DNA from: Blastocatellia bacterium
Lineage (GTDB): Bacteria; Acidobacteriota; Blastocatellia; Pyrinomonadales; Pyrinomonadaceae
Assembly: GCA_003175865.1 (NCBI GenBank)
Contig: PSRF01000108.1
Span: 1 to 19,719 of the forward strand
DNA length: 19,719 nt
Reading direction: 5' to 3'
In this document: piece after piece, positions 1 through 6,938 of the stretch
Layout: each line of letters begins with the position of its first letter
Position numbering within the stretch: position 1 is the first letter of the stretch
Notes under the pieces: generated by a model
The model's input: only the letters and a program-made list of their open reading frames with translations
Told to the model about the DNA's origin: nothing
Databases searched by the model: none
Translations under genes and position numbers: made by a program

Positions 1-152
1 ATCTCGGTGTTCACGGCATTGTTGACAGCTTGATGGGCAGGCCCGTTCAGAAGCGAGTCGATACAGGTGTGACGATGGTGACGAAAGAGAATCTGGAATC
101 ACCGGAGATCCAGGCGTTACTTCACCCGCCTCTCGATCAGTATTTGAAGTAA
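1..152 (+). CDS. Sugar ABC transporter substrate-binding protein, C-terminal fragment
   Basis: The open frame from base 3 to the TAA at 150-152 encodes the last 49 residues of a protein whose start lies left of the window. The tail reads KRVDTGVTMVTKENLESPEI and then a short proline-rich end. This is the usual C-terminus of periplasmic binding proteins of the ribose/xylose type (RbsB-like, periplasmic-binding protein family 4), where a conserved 'vdTGv.lvTkeN' segment precedes the last helix. It would bind a sugar or sugar acid in the periplasm and hand it to the RbsC-like permease 118 bp downstream. The ligand cannot be inferred from this fragment. The gene for the matching ATPase is not in the window and is probably upstream. 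Confidence 0.82.
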   Translation, partial: LGVHGIVDSLMGRPVQKRVDTGVTMVTKENLESPEIQALLHPPLDQYLK

Positions 153-270
153 TTTTGGTGTGCGGCGGCGTGGCGCCGCTTTAGTGGAACGTTTTGAAGA
201 TCCAAATTTAACTTTCAAATTTAGCGTTAGTTAGACATACCAAAGCGGCGCAAGGCCGCCGCACTCCAAA
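153..270. repeat. Paired REP-like inverted repeat (BIME-like), left copy
   Basis: Two 29-base arms, 154-182 and 242-270, are inverted copies of each other (26 of 29 positions agree) around a 59-base AT-rich spacer. Each arm also folds alone: stem GCGGCG/CGCCGC at 162-167/174-179 and at 245-250/257-262. The element begins right after the TAA of the binding-protein gene and ends on the base before the permease ATG. A second copy lies at the right end of the window. This is the layout of paired REP elements. It could stabilise the upstream mRNA end or attenuate transcription, and it leaves no room for a normal ribosome binding site for the next gene. Confidence 0.8.
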
Positions 271-1272
271 ATGGTTGCTGACGTAAAACAAGGTCGCGGA
301 TTTGTTAGTCCCGCATTTCTCCGCACGCAACTGAATCGCTTCGGACCAGTCTTCGGGCTGATCCTCGTGATAGCAGTATTTTCGATTCTGACTGGCGCGC
401 CGGAACGCTACCTTGCGCCAAAGAATCTTCGAACAGTGCTAGTGCAAACAGTGATCGTCGCCATCGGCTCGATTGGAATGACGATGATCATCATCAGCGG
501 TGGCATTGATTTGTCAGTTGGTTCTGCAATTGCACTGACTGGTGTCATCACCGCGTTATGTTTGAAGGCCGGTTTGTCTCCATTCGTCGCTATCGTTGCG
601 GGCATACTTGTTGGTGGTGTCGTGGGATTGGTCAATGGCCTGGCGATTACACGATTGCGTGTTGTGCCATTCATCGCGACGCTTGGAATGTTAGGCGTGG
701 CGCGTGGAGTCGCAAAGGGAATTGCCGGATCGCAAACGGTCATTATTCCTGAAACTTGGGCCAACAATTTGTTACTGACTGTTCCGCAACCGGAGTGGAT
801 GTTAGTTGCTCCTGGTGTTTGGTTGGCCATAGTGCTTGCGATAGTTGCTGCGGTTGCTTTGCGAAACACGGTCTTTGGACGACGCGTCTTTGCGTTAGGC
901 TCAAACGAAGCGGCAGCGCGCGCCTGTGGAATTGCGACTGATCGTTTGAAAGTCACGATTTACAGCCTGGCCGGATTGTTATTCGGACTTGCGGGCGTCA
1001 TGCAAATGTCACGCTTACGCGTTGGCGATCCTACCGTCGCGGCCGGTTTGGAACTCGATGTGATCGCTGCAGTTGTGATTGGCGGTGGGAGTTTGAATGG
1101 CGGCGAAGGAACAATTGCTGGATCGATGATAGGAGCGCTCATCATGGCCTTCCTGCGCAGTGGTTGCCAACAACTTGGTTGGGAAAACTATGTGCAGGAG
1201 ATCATTATCGGAGCCATCATTGTGATTGCAGTAGCACTCGATCGTTGGAGAAGCGCTCGCGCAGCAAAATGA
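271..1272 (+). CDS. RbsC-like sugar ABC transporter permease
   Basis: This 333-residue polytopic membrane protein belongs to the ribose/xylose/galactose permease family (BPD_transp_2). Several hydrophobic helices are evident, including residues 26-41, 57-75 and 100-125. Family signatures include SGGIDLSVGS (about residues 76-85), the cytoplasmic loop GRRVFALGSNEAAARACGI (coupling to the ATPase) and VIGGGSLNGGEGTIAGSMIGA near the C-terminus. Its length is normal for RbsC (about 320-340). It would carry a monosaccharide or sugar acid across the inner membrane with the binding protein encoded just upstream. The ATG follows an inverted repeat directly and no Shine-Dalgarno sequence is visible, so translation may be weak or coupled. 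Downstream genes suggest fucose/fuconate or a related sugar as substrate, but this is inference. Confidence 0.93.
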   Translation: MVADVKQGRGFVSPAFLRTQLNRFGPVFGLILVIAVFSILTGAPERYLAPKNLRTVLVQTVIVAIGSIGMTMIIISGGIDLSVGSAIALTGVITALCLKAGLSPFVAIVAGILVGGVVGLVNGLAITRLRVVPFIATLGMLGVARGVAKGIAGSQTVIIPETWANNLLLTVPQPEWMLVAPGVWLAIVLAIVAAVALRNTVFGRRVFALGSNEAAARACGIATDRLKVTIYSLAGLLFGLAGVMQMSRLRVGDPTVAAGLELDVIAAVVIGGGSLNGGEGTIAGSMIGALIMAFLRSGCQQLGWENYVQEIIIGAIIVIAVALDRWRSARAAK

Positions 1273-1278
1273 CCTTGG

Positions 1279-1364
1279 TGCCGGGAGCAGGCGTCCTCGT
1301 CTGCTCTTTCACTGAAGGTCGACCTTAGTGAGACGAGCAGGTTAGGACGCCTGCGTGCTCAGCA
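1279..1364. repeat. Long imperfect inverted repeat, GC-rich 'GGGAGC-AGGCGTCCTCG' family, copy 1
   Basis: The arm at 1279-1320 pairs with 1321-1364 in an almost continuous hairpin with a few mismatches and short gaps, centred on the palindrome AAGGTCGACCTT. The core AGGCGTCCT occurs in the left arm and as its complement AGGACGCCT in the right arm. The element starts a few bases after the permease TGA and ends just before the dehydratase ATG. A relative with the same core occupies the gap at 3219-3307, so this is a dispersed family and not a unique hairpin. No T-run follows it, so it is not a classic intrinsic terminator. Confidence 0.75.
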
Positions 1365-1375
1365 TTTGCGCAAGA

Positions 1376-2686
1376 ATGCCGAAGATAATAGACATAGATG
1401 TTCGTGACATTCGATTCCCAACGTCGCGGTCGCTTGATGGCTCCGACGCGATGAATGCAGATCCGAATTACTCGGCAGCCTACGTAATTCTCAAGACAGA
1501 TACGGCAGGGATTGAAGGACACGGGCTAACCTTTACGATCGGTCGCGGAAATGAATTGTGCGTTGCTGCCATCAACGCGCTGAGACCCTTGGTAATCGGG
1601 TTTACGATCGATTCAAAAGTGGACATGGGCGCGTTCTGGAAACACGTCACTTCCGACAGTCAACTGCGGTGGATTGGACCAGAAAAAGGCGTCATTCACC
1701 TTGCCACTGCTGCAGTCGTAAACGCGGCGTGGGACCTTTACGCGAAGGTTGAAAACAAACCGCTGTGGCAATTGCTCGTTGACATGTCACCGGAACAAAT
1801 AATCGCATGTGTTCCGTTTACATATATCACCGACGCGCTTACTCCTGACGAGGCGCTTGGCATCCTTCGTCGCAACGAACCGACAAAATCCGAACGCCAA
1901 CGACTACTGCTCGAAAGTGGTTATCCAGCGTATACCACGTCAGCAGGTTGGCTCGGATATTCCGACGACAAGGTCCGTACACTTGTTCGTGAACGCCTCG
2001 CCGAAGGTTGGACGCATTTCAAGATGAAGGTCGGTCGCAATCTGGACGACGACGTGCGACGCGCGCAGTTGATTCGGGAAGAGATTGGTTGGGAGCGGAA
2101 GTTGATGATGGATGCCAACCAGGTTTGGGAAGTGTCTGACGCCATTCGCTTCATGAAGGAATTGAGCGCATTTAAGCCACATTGGATCGAGGAACCCACG
2201 TCACCTGACGATGTGATTGGACATGCTCGGATCGCGCGCGAGATCGCACCCGTTGGCGTGGCGACCGGTGAACACTGTCAAAACCGAGTGATGTTCAAGC
2301 AACTGCTGCAGGCCAACGCCATCAGCTTCTGTCAAATCGATAGTTGTCGTCTTGGCGGCGTCAATGAAGTGCTCGCGGTGCTGTTGATGGCCGCGAAGTT
2401 TGGTGTTTCCGTGTGTCCACATGCCGGTGGCGTTGGTTTGTGTGAGTATGTACAGCACCTTTCGATATTCGATTACATTGCGGTTAGTGCTTCGCTGGAA
2501 AATCGCGTCGTCGAATATGTCGATCACTTGCACGAACATTTTCTTCATCCGGTTGTCATGCGTGCGGATCGCTACCTGGCTCCGCGCGCTCCGGGTTACA
2601 GCATCGAGATGAAACCGGAAGCACTGAAACGGTTCGAATTTCCTAACGGTGAAGCATGGTCAAGCAACGGCTCAGGAGCAAAGTAA
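1376..2686 (+). CDS. L-fuconate dehydratase (enolase superfamily)
   Basis: The 436-residue protein matches the L-fuconate dehydratase subgroup of the mandelate racemase branch (bacterial FucD, human ENOSF1). These enzymes dehydrate L-fuconate to 2-keto-3-deoxy-L-fuconate in the cytoplasm. Subgroup signatures include DPNYSAAYVILKTD (29-42) and GHGLTFTIGRGNE (48-60). The catalytic set is intact: K216/K218 in FKMKVG, metal ligands D246, E272 and E299, the D322/H349 dyad (QIDSC, CPHAGG) and E380. Compared with my recollection of the Xanthomonas enzyme numbering, these sit at a constant offset of about two residues. I chose the ATG at 1376 because the in-frame GTG at 1355 lies inside the preceding repeat. 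No good Shine-Dalgarno is visible. The next gene begins one base after the stop. Related substrates such as D-arabinonate or L-galactonate cannot be excluded. Confidence 0.93.
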   Translation: MPKIIDIDVRDIRFPTSRSLDGSDAMNADPNYSAAYVILKTDTAGIEGHGLTFTIGRGNELCVAAINALRPLVIGFTIDSKVDMGAFWKHVTSDSQLRWIGPEKGVIHLATAAVVNAAWDLYAKVENKPLWQLLVDMSPEQIIACVPFTYITDALTPDEALGILRRNEPTKSERQRLLLESGYPAYTTSAGWLGYSDDKVRTLVRERLAEGWTHFKMKVGRNLDDDVRRAQLIREEIGWERKLMMDANQVWEVSDAIRFMKELSAFKPHWIEEPTSPDDVIGHARIAREIAPVGVATGEHCQNRVMFKQLLQANAISFCQIDSCRLGGVNEVLAVLLMAAKFGVSVCPHAGGVGLCEYVQHLSIFDYIAVSASLENRVVEYVDHLHEHFLHPVVMRADRYLAPRAPGYSIEMKPEALKRFEFPNGEAWSSNGSGAK

Positions 2687-2687
2687 A

Positions 2688-3218
2688 ATGTTGATTAACC
2701 CGCAAAGATTTTTCAATGCAGTGTTTGTTGTACTTGCTGCAGTTGTTGTCTTGTTTGCTCAAACGGCTTCTGTAGAACGAAAGCCGAGCAAGGCAATTAG
2801 AGATTTTGTCGTGATGTCAGGCCAGTCGCTTGCCGATCTTCAAAAGAAGTTGCAACCCTCAAACAAAGTTGAGGAACTGATTGGCGGCGAGGGCATGCAG
2901 CTAAGAGTTGCTGTTCAGCATGAACGAAACACCACGCCACCAAACGCGGAGTTACACGATACTTCGGATGATGTTTATTACGTCGTTGACGGTACGGCGA
3001 CCTTGATCCTTGGAGGCTCTCTCGAAACGCCGCGAGAAGTTGAGCCAGGCGAGTGGCGTGGTCCAAAGATTGTTAACGGAAAGACTGTGCAGATCGCGAA
3101 AGGTGATTTGATCGTCGTCCCGCGCGGCACGCCGCACCAACGAATCACTGCTAACCAGGATTTCACGATGATTTTGATCAAGGTTTACGCGGAGCCGCGT
3201 CCAGCACCCAAGCCGTGA
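2688..3218 (+). CDS. Exported single-domain cupin protein
   Basis: This 176-residue protein has an N-terminal signal-like segment (hydrophobic 9-25, probable cleavage near FAQTA) followed by one cupin domain, about residues 70-167. Candidate metal ligands are H90 and D94/D95 in ELHDTSDDVYYVVDG, plus H150 in PRGTPHQ. The first cupin motif lacks the usual HxH pair. I chose the ATG at 2688: it follows AGGAG (2674-2678) by nine bases and places the signal sequence at the N-terminus, whereas the upstream in-frame ATG at 2649 would add 13 polar residues. It starts one base after the L-fuconate dehydratase stop, so the two are probably co-translated. The function is unknown. An exported cupin paired with a cytoplasmic dehydratase could be a sugar-acid lactonase, epimerase or binding protein, but the sequence does not decide. 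Confidence 0.82.
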   Translation: MLINPQRFFNAVFVVLAAVVVLFAQTASVERKPSKAIRDFVVMSGQSLADLQKKLQPSNKVEELIGGEGMQLRVAVQHERNTTPPNAELHDTSDDVYYVVDGTATLILGGSLETPREVEPGEWRGPKIVNGKTVQIAKGDLIVVPRGTPHQRITANQDFTMILIKVYAEPRPAPKP

Positions 3219-3307
3219 TGCTGAGAGTACGGGCGCCTCGCCTGCCCCTCCAGCTAGAGTCGACTGTAACGAAACTAGCCGGCGAGGACGCAGGCGCTCC
3301 CAGCACC
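3219..3307. repeat. Imperfect inverted repeat, GC-rich family, copy 2
   Basis: The element begins on the base after the cupin TGA. Its left arm (from 3219, TGCTGAGAGTACGGGCGCCT) and right arm (about 3271-3307, ending GCGCTCCCAGCACC) are imperfect inverted copies. The right arm read on the other strand shares the 'GGTGCYGGGAGC...GCGTCCTCG' core with the element at 1279-1364. The internal spacer is more diverged than in copy 1. Confidence 0.68.
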
Positions 3308-3368
3308 ACCGCTATTTTTCGATTCAAGATACCAAAGAGGATCTGATTAGTCTTTTGGAGATTAACTT

Positions 3369-4145
3369 ATGAATCGCTTGCCATTGATTTGTTTCGTGTT
3401 GATTCTCTCTAGTCCAGTAATCTTCGCGCAAGCTGCGCCAGCCGATGCGTGCGCTGATTTGAAAACTCGTGCGGAACGCGCTGAAACAAAGCTCGCCGAT
3501 TGGCCTGCCCTCGCGCGTTATCGTGACGAGAACGCCAAAGTTACAGCGCCGGCAAAGAACGAAGAGCGCGTGGTCTTCATGGGCGACTCGATCACGGATG
3601 GTTGGCACTCACCTGCAAACGGCGGCTTCTTCCCCGGCAAGCCCTACTTCAATCGCGGTATCAGTGGACAGACAACTCCACAAATGTTGATACGTTTTCG
3701 ACCGGACGTGCTTGCGTTGAAACCGAAAGTCGTGGTGATTCTTGCTGGAACGAACGACATCGCCGGTAACACTGGACCAACAACGCTCGAGGCGATCGAA
3801 GATAATCTGGTTTCAATGGCTGAACTAGCGCGTGAACAAGGCATTCGAGTTGTCTTTGCTTCGCTATTGCCCGTCAGTGATTACGAGTCAAGAAATGGTC
3901 AACAAATCATTCAGACGGTTCGACGTCCGCCAGAAAAAATCATTGCCCTTAACAAGTGGATGAAAGACTACGTCGAAAAGAACCATCTGACTTATCTCGA
4001 CTACTTTTCTGCGATGGTTGACGCCAAGGGATTTTTCAAAGATGAGTTGAGTAACGACGGCTTACATCCAAACGCGCAAGGTTATGCGGTAATGAATCCG
4101 CTTGCAGAAGCAGCCATTCGCGATGCGTTAAAGCACGGTAAATAA
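3369..4145 (+). CDS. Exported SGNH/GDSL-type esterase
   Basis: The 258-residue protein has a signal peptide (residues 1-20, cleavage near IFAQA) and an SGNH hydrolase domain from about residue 67. All four blocks are present: GDSITDGW (72-79) with nucleophile S74, oxyanion G97 in NRGISG, GTND with N129, and DGLHPNAQGY with D230 and H233. The start is supported by GGAG (3357-3360) eight bases upstream of the ATG. The family includes acetylesterases and PAF-acetylhydrolase-like proteins. In this pectin locus, removal of acetyl groups from galacturonan or rhamnogalacturonan is the likeliest role, as for CE12-type esterases. That is inferred from context, because SGNH substrate range cannot be read from motifs. 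A LacI-family regulator gene begins 16 bp downstream. Confidence 0.9.
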   Translation: MNRLPLICFVLILSSPVIFAQAAPADACADLKTRAERAETKLADWPALARYRDENAKVTAPAKNEERVVFMGDSITDGWHSPANGGFFPGKPYFNRGISGQTTPQMLIRFRPDVLALKPKVVVILAGTNDIAGNTGPTTLEAIEDNLVSMAELAREQGIRVVFASLLPVSDYESRNGQQIIQTVRRPPEKIIALNKWMKDYVEKNHLTYLDYFSAMVDAKGFFKDELSNDGLHPNAQGYAVMNPLAEAAIRDALKHGK

Positions 4146-4161
4146 CGCGTCGTTTCTGACA

Positions 4162-5172
4162 ATGCCCACAAAACTAGAAGACATCGCACGTGCACTCGGC
4201 GTTTCGAAGATGACCGTCTCGCGTGCAATTAATAATCATCCTGAAATCAGCCAGGAAACTCGCGCGCGCATTTTGCAGGTAGCGCGCAAGATGAATTATC
4301 GACCTAACCAGTTTGCGCGGGCGTTGACTACAAACCGTTCTTTTCTGATCGGTCTCGTTGTACCTGATCTGATGCACTCTTACTTCGCGGAGATTTGTCG
4401 TGGTGTAGAAGCGCACGCTCGCCCCTCTGGATATCAGAATCTAATTTGCAGCACTGACGAAGATGTAGAGAAAGAAAAAGCAGAGATAGATGCGCTGTTG
4501 TCGCGTACGGACGGCTTGATCGTCGCCTCAGCATTGAGTTCCAGCGAAACTAAGTTCTATCGACACTTAATCGCAGACGGTGCTCGAATAGTATTAATTG
4601 ATCGGTTACTCGAGGGGCTGCGTTGTTCCGCAGTAACCACCGACGACGTTCTTGTTGGACGGCTCGCAACTAACCACCTGATCAAACTTGGTCATCGTCG
4701 AGTCGGTCACCTCAGCGGACCGGAAGTCTCCACTGCTTTGAAGCGCCTGGAGGGTTACAAGGCTGCGCTGGAAGAAGCAGGGCTCCGTATTCGTGATTCG
4801 TTGATTCGCGAATGTGGCTATGCTGAAGCTGATGGCTATCGATCGATGACGTCGTGGATCCTGGAAGGAGATGTGCCAAGCGCGATCTTCGTTGCGAATG
4901 ACGCTGCTGCGATTGGTGCGATCGCGGCGTTAGTTCACGCAAAGATGCGTGTCCCGGAAGACGTTGCTATAGTTGGGGCAGGAAACATTCACTACGGCGA
5001 CATGCTACGCGTTCCACTCACTACGGTGTCATGGTCAACGAGTGAGATGGGTCACACGGCCGCGCGTTTGTTGCTCGAGCTGATCGACAACGGCTCCGAA
5101 AACAAAAGAAACCAGATTGTAGTTGCTCCTGAACTGGTAGTTCGCCAATCATGCGGAGCACAGAACACTTGA
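4162..5172 (+). CDS. LacI-family transcriptional regulator
   Basis: This 336-residue protein has the standard LacI/GalR layout. The N-terminal helix-turn-helix is LEDIARALGVSKMTVSRAIN (residues 5-24), the hinge segment is NYRPNQFARAL, and a periplasmic-binding-protein-like effector domain fills about residues 60-333, with GLVVPDLMHSYFAEI, ANDAAAIGAIAAL and a C-terminal LTTVSWSTSEMG segment. Length is typical. No Shine-Dalgarno is apparent upstream of the ATG. It lies 16 bp after the esterase gene, so both may share a transcript. The ligand is unknown; a pectin-derived uronate or a neutral side-chain sugar would fit. LacI-family operators often centre on AAACGTTT, and a perfect palindrome with that core lies at 10547-10558, a possible target. 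Confidence 0.94.
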   Translation: MPTKLEDIARALGVSKMTVSRAINNHPEISQETRARILQVARKMNYRPNQFARALTTNRSFLIGLVVPDLMHSYFAEICRGVEAHARPSGYQNLICSTDEDVEKEKAEIDALLSRTDGLIVASALSSSETKFYRHLIADGARIVLIDRLLEGLRCSAVTTDDVLVGRLATNHLIKLGHRRVGHLSGPEVSTALKRLEGYKAALEEAGLRIRDSLIRECGYAEADGYRSMTSWILEGDVPSAIFVANDAAAIGAIAALVHAKMRVPEDVAIVGAGNIHYGDMLRVPLTTVSWSTSEMGHTAARLLLELIDNGSENKRNQIVVAPELVVRQSCGAQNT

Positions 5173-5208
5173 GCCAGTCCTCGGCCAGTTAGGCGGGCCA
5201 GTTAGACG
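5171..5208. repeat. Short tandem repeat (two to three 12-13 bp units)
   Basis: Two directly adjacent 13-base units, GGCCAGTTAGGCG (5183-5195) and GGCCAGTTAGACG (5196-5208), differ at one position. They are preceded by a more diverged unit, GAGCCAGTCCTC (5171-5182), which overlaps the LacI stop codon. The function is unknown; it could be slippage or a small protein-binding array. Confidence 0.6.
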
Positions 5209-5362
5209 TGCGCGATCAGATGAAAACAGGAGCGACTGCTCTGAACAGGCTTCGCTCAAAGACGAGACAATCAGTCGCTTCGGTCCTGCTCTGATCACCG
5301 CCTTTAATGACGCTTTGCTCCTCCCCAAGGTAAAAGTTTTTCCAAGTCCCACCAAAAAGTCC

Positions 5363-5392
5363 TTGACCTCAGTATCGCCTCTGAGGTATATG
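5363..5392 (+). promoter_or_regulatory. Candidate sigma-70 promoter with an embedded palindromic operator
   Basis: TTGACC (5363-5368) is followed after 18 bases by TATATG (5387-5392), or after 17 by GTATAT. An inverted repeat, ACCTCAG-N8-CTGAGGT at 5366-5387 with perfect 7-bp arms, fills almost exactly the space between the two boxes, as expected for a repressor site blocking polymerase. It points toward the ROK gene and would give a leader of about 200 bases. Promoter prediction by eye is uncertain in Acidobacteriota. Confidence 0.42.
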
Positions 5393-5506
5393 TTCCGCGT
5401 TTAGACAAAATCACCTTGGTTTGAGACGTACCTGCGACTCCCAATTGAACGCTAGCCGCAGCGACTCGATCCACAAAACAAAAGAAAAGTTAGTCGGAAT
5501 GCTGAA

Positions 5507-5529
5507 CTGAATTCTGCTCCAGAATTCAG
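5507..5529. promoter_or_regulatory. Perfect inverted repeat (10-bp arms, 3-bp centre)
   Basis: CTGAATTCTG (5507-5516) and CAGAATTCAG (5520-5529) are exact reverse complements around CTC. The site lies about 77 bases upstream of the ROK start codon. It could be a dimeric repressor operator, with ROK autoregulation as the obvious candidate, or an RNA hairpin in the leader. No uridine run follows, so an intrinsic terminator is less likely. Confidence 0.5.
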
Positions 5530-5605
5530 CCATTTTCCACGGTTCATCCAGCAAGGGTTAATGTTCGGTTGGTGGCTACCATTAAGTCTTAATTAAGTAC
5601 AAATC

Positions 5606-6823
5606 ATGCGGAAGATTAATCCACACGATTTTAAGATTGCGCGGCGTGGTACCAGCCGTGAAATCAACCGTCAGATTGCTCTCAACTTGATTCGAGCACA
5701 TCAGCCAGTTTCTCGTGCTGATCTTGCTCGATTGATGAACGTTCGAAGAGGTGTGGCAAGCCTTCTCGTGAGCGAATTACTCGATGAGGGACTCATCTTC
5801 GAAGGCGCGGTTGGCGAAGCTGTCGGAAGGGGTCGCCGACCAACCTTTCTTTACATCGACTCACGGCAACGTTGCGTCGTGGGCGTCGACATTCGCGCGT
5901 CCCGCACATACATCCTTGTGACTGACCTGATGGGACGACAGTTGGGAACGGTGAGCAGTTTTCAAACTCCGAAGGATGGCGATCTACTTACTCAGGAACT
6001 CGCAAGACGTGTGAAGCAAGTTCTCGCCAGTCATAAGGACGTGGGCGCGTGTGCAGGCGTCGGTGTGGCCGTGCCGGGTATGGTCGATCTGGGAGCAGGT
6101 TCTGTCCTTCACGCACCAACTCTCGGCTGGCATAACGTCAACCTCCGCGATCCGTTGACTGCCCTAATTGGCATTCCCGTTCATATTGAAAACTCAGGTA
6201 AGGCATGTGTGCTGGCGCAACTCTGGGCCACGCGTGCTGATGTGGTCGGCTCCGGAAATTTAGTTTTTGTCAGCGTGTCTGACGGTCTCGGTGTCGGGGT
6301 TGTTGTTAACGGCGAACTCCTGCGTGGGAAACATAATACTGCAGGTGAATTTGGACACGTCCCGCTGAATATTGATGGGCCACGTTGCTCGTGTGGAGCA
6401 ACGGGTTGTTGGGAAGCGTACGTATCTAACCTTGCGACACTGTCTCGTTATTTCGGTCGCGAGTTATCAGATAGCGGACCAAAGCCGACCGCGACTTTCA
6501 CAATCGAAGATCTCATCGCTCGCGCCCGTGCCGGTGATGCAAAGGCCATGGCAGCGATTAACTCAAGTGCACGTTATCTGGGCCTCGGCCTCGCTTCGAT
6601 AATCAATGCGCTCGATCCTTCACGCATTTTCATCGGCGGTGAAATCACGACAGCCTGGAGTCTGATTGAGCCCATTGTGAGGAGCGCTGTTAAGGAACGT
6701 GTGCTGACAGAGTTTGGCGGTAGTACTGAAATTCATGTCGTGCCTGCGGAAGAACATCCCAGGCTCCGTGGAGCTGTTGCGCTTGTGGCCGCGCCCGCAT
6801 TCGCAGCGCCGATGGTGGCTTAA
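5606..6823 (+). CDS. ROK-family transcriptional repressor
   Basis: The 405-residue protein joins an N-terminal winged helix-turn-helix (about 17-67, containing SRADLARLMNVRRGVASLLV) to a ROK domain (about 88-400), as in NagC, Mlc and XylR repressors. The ROK zinc site is intact: H251 in GEFGHVPL followed by C261, C263 and C268 in CSCGATGCWE. The motif that in ROK sugar kinases carries the catalytic aspartate (ENDAN) reads ENSGK at 195-199, so the protein probably senses a sugar without phosphorylating it. No Shine-Dalgarno precedes the ATG. Its location before the receptor and the pectin enzymes suggests local control. The effector is unknown. Confidence 0.93.
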   Translation: MRKINPHDFKIARRGTSREINRQIALNLIRAHQPVSRADLARLMNVRRGVASLLVSELLDEGLIFEGAVGEAVGRGRRPTFLYIDSRQRCVVGVDIRASRTYILVTDLMGRQLGTVSSFQTPKDGDLLTQELARRVKQVLASHKDVGACAGVGVAVPGMVDLGAGSVLHAPTLGWHNVNLRDPLTALIGIPVHIENSGKACVLAQLWATRADVVGSGNLVFVSVSDGLGVGVVVNGELLRGKHNTAGEFGHVPLNIDGPRCSCGATGCWEAYVSNLATLSRYFGRELSDSGPKPTATFTIEDLIARARAGDAKAMAAINSSARYLGLGLASIINALDPSRIFIGGEITTAWSLIEPIVRSAVKERVLTEFGGSTEIHVVPAEEHPRLRGAVALVAAPAFAAPMVA

Positions 6824-6938
6824 TTTTCGGTTTTATTTTGCGGTAGTTCCCTGCATTTCCAAAAAGAAGAATGGTTTGATGAGACGCAGTGGCTCTCAAC
6901 AAACTCCACCCAAACCCAAAATTGGAGGTGTCATACCG

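Larger units (their letters stand above)
5173..5605. other. 433-bp intergenic region between the LacI and ROK genes
   Basis: No convincing coding sequence is seen. Besides the tandem units at its left end, it holds an imperfect stem at 5231-5238/5272-5279 (AGCGACTG/CAGTCGCT), a repeated CTGCTCTGA at 5236-5244 and 5286-5294, a promoter-like site near 5363-5392, a perfect 10-bp inverted repeat at 5507-5529 and the palindrome CTTAATTAAG at 5588-5597 just upstream of the ROK start. It is the longest gap in the window and the most likely control region for the genes to its right. Confidence 0.6.

Noticed and set aside
408..956. Minus-strand open frame of 182 codons opposite the permease
   Set aside because: The composition (Ala/Thr/Pro-rich) is that of a reverse-strand reading of a membrane protein gene, and the + strand has clear RbsC motifs.
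6714..6938. Upstream extension of the TonB-dependent receptor by 75 codons
   Set aside because: It overlaps the ROK gene, has no signal peptide, and a strong GGAGGTG precedes the ATG at 6939.
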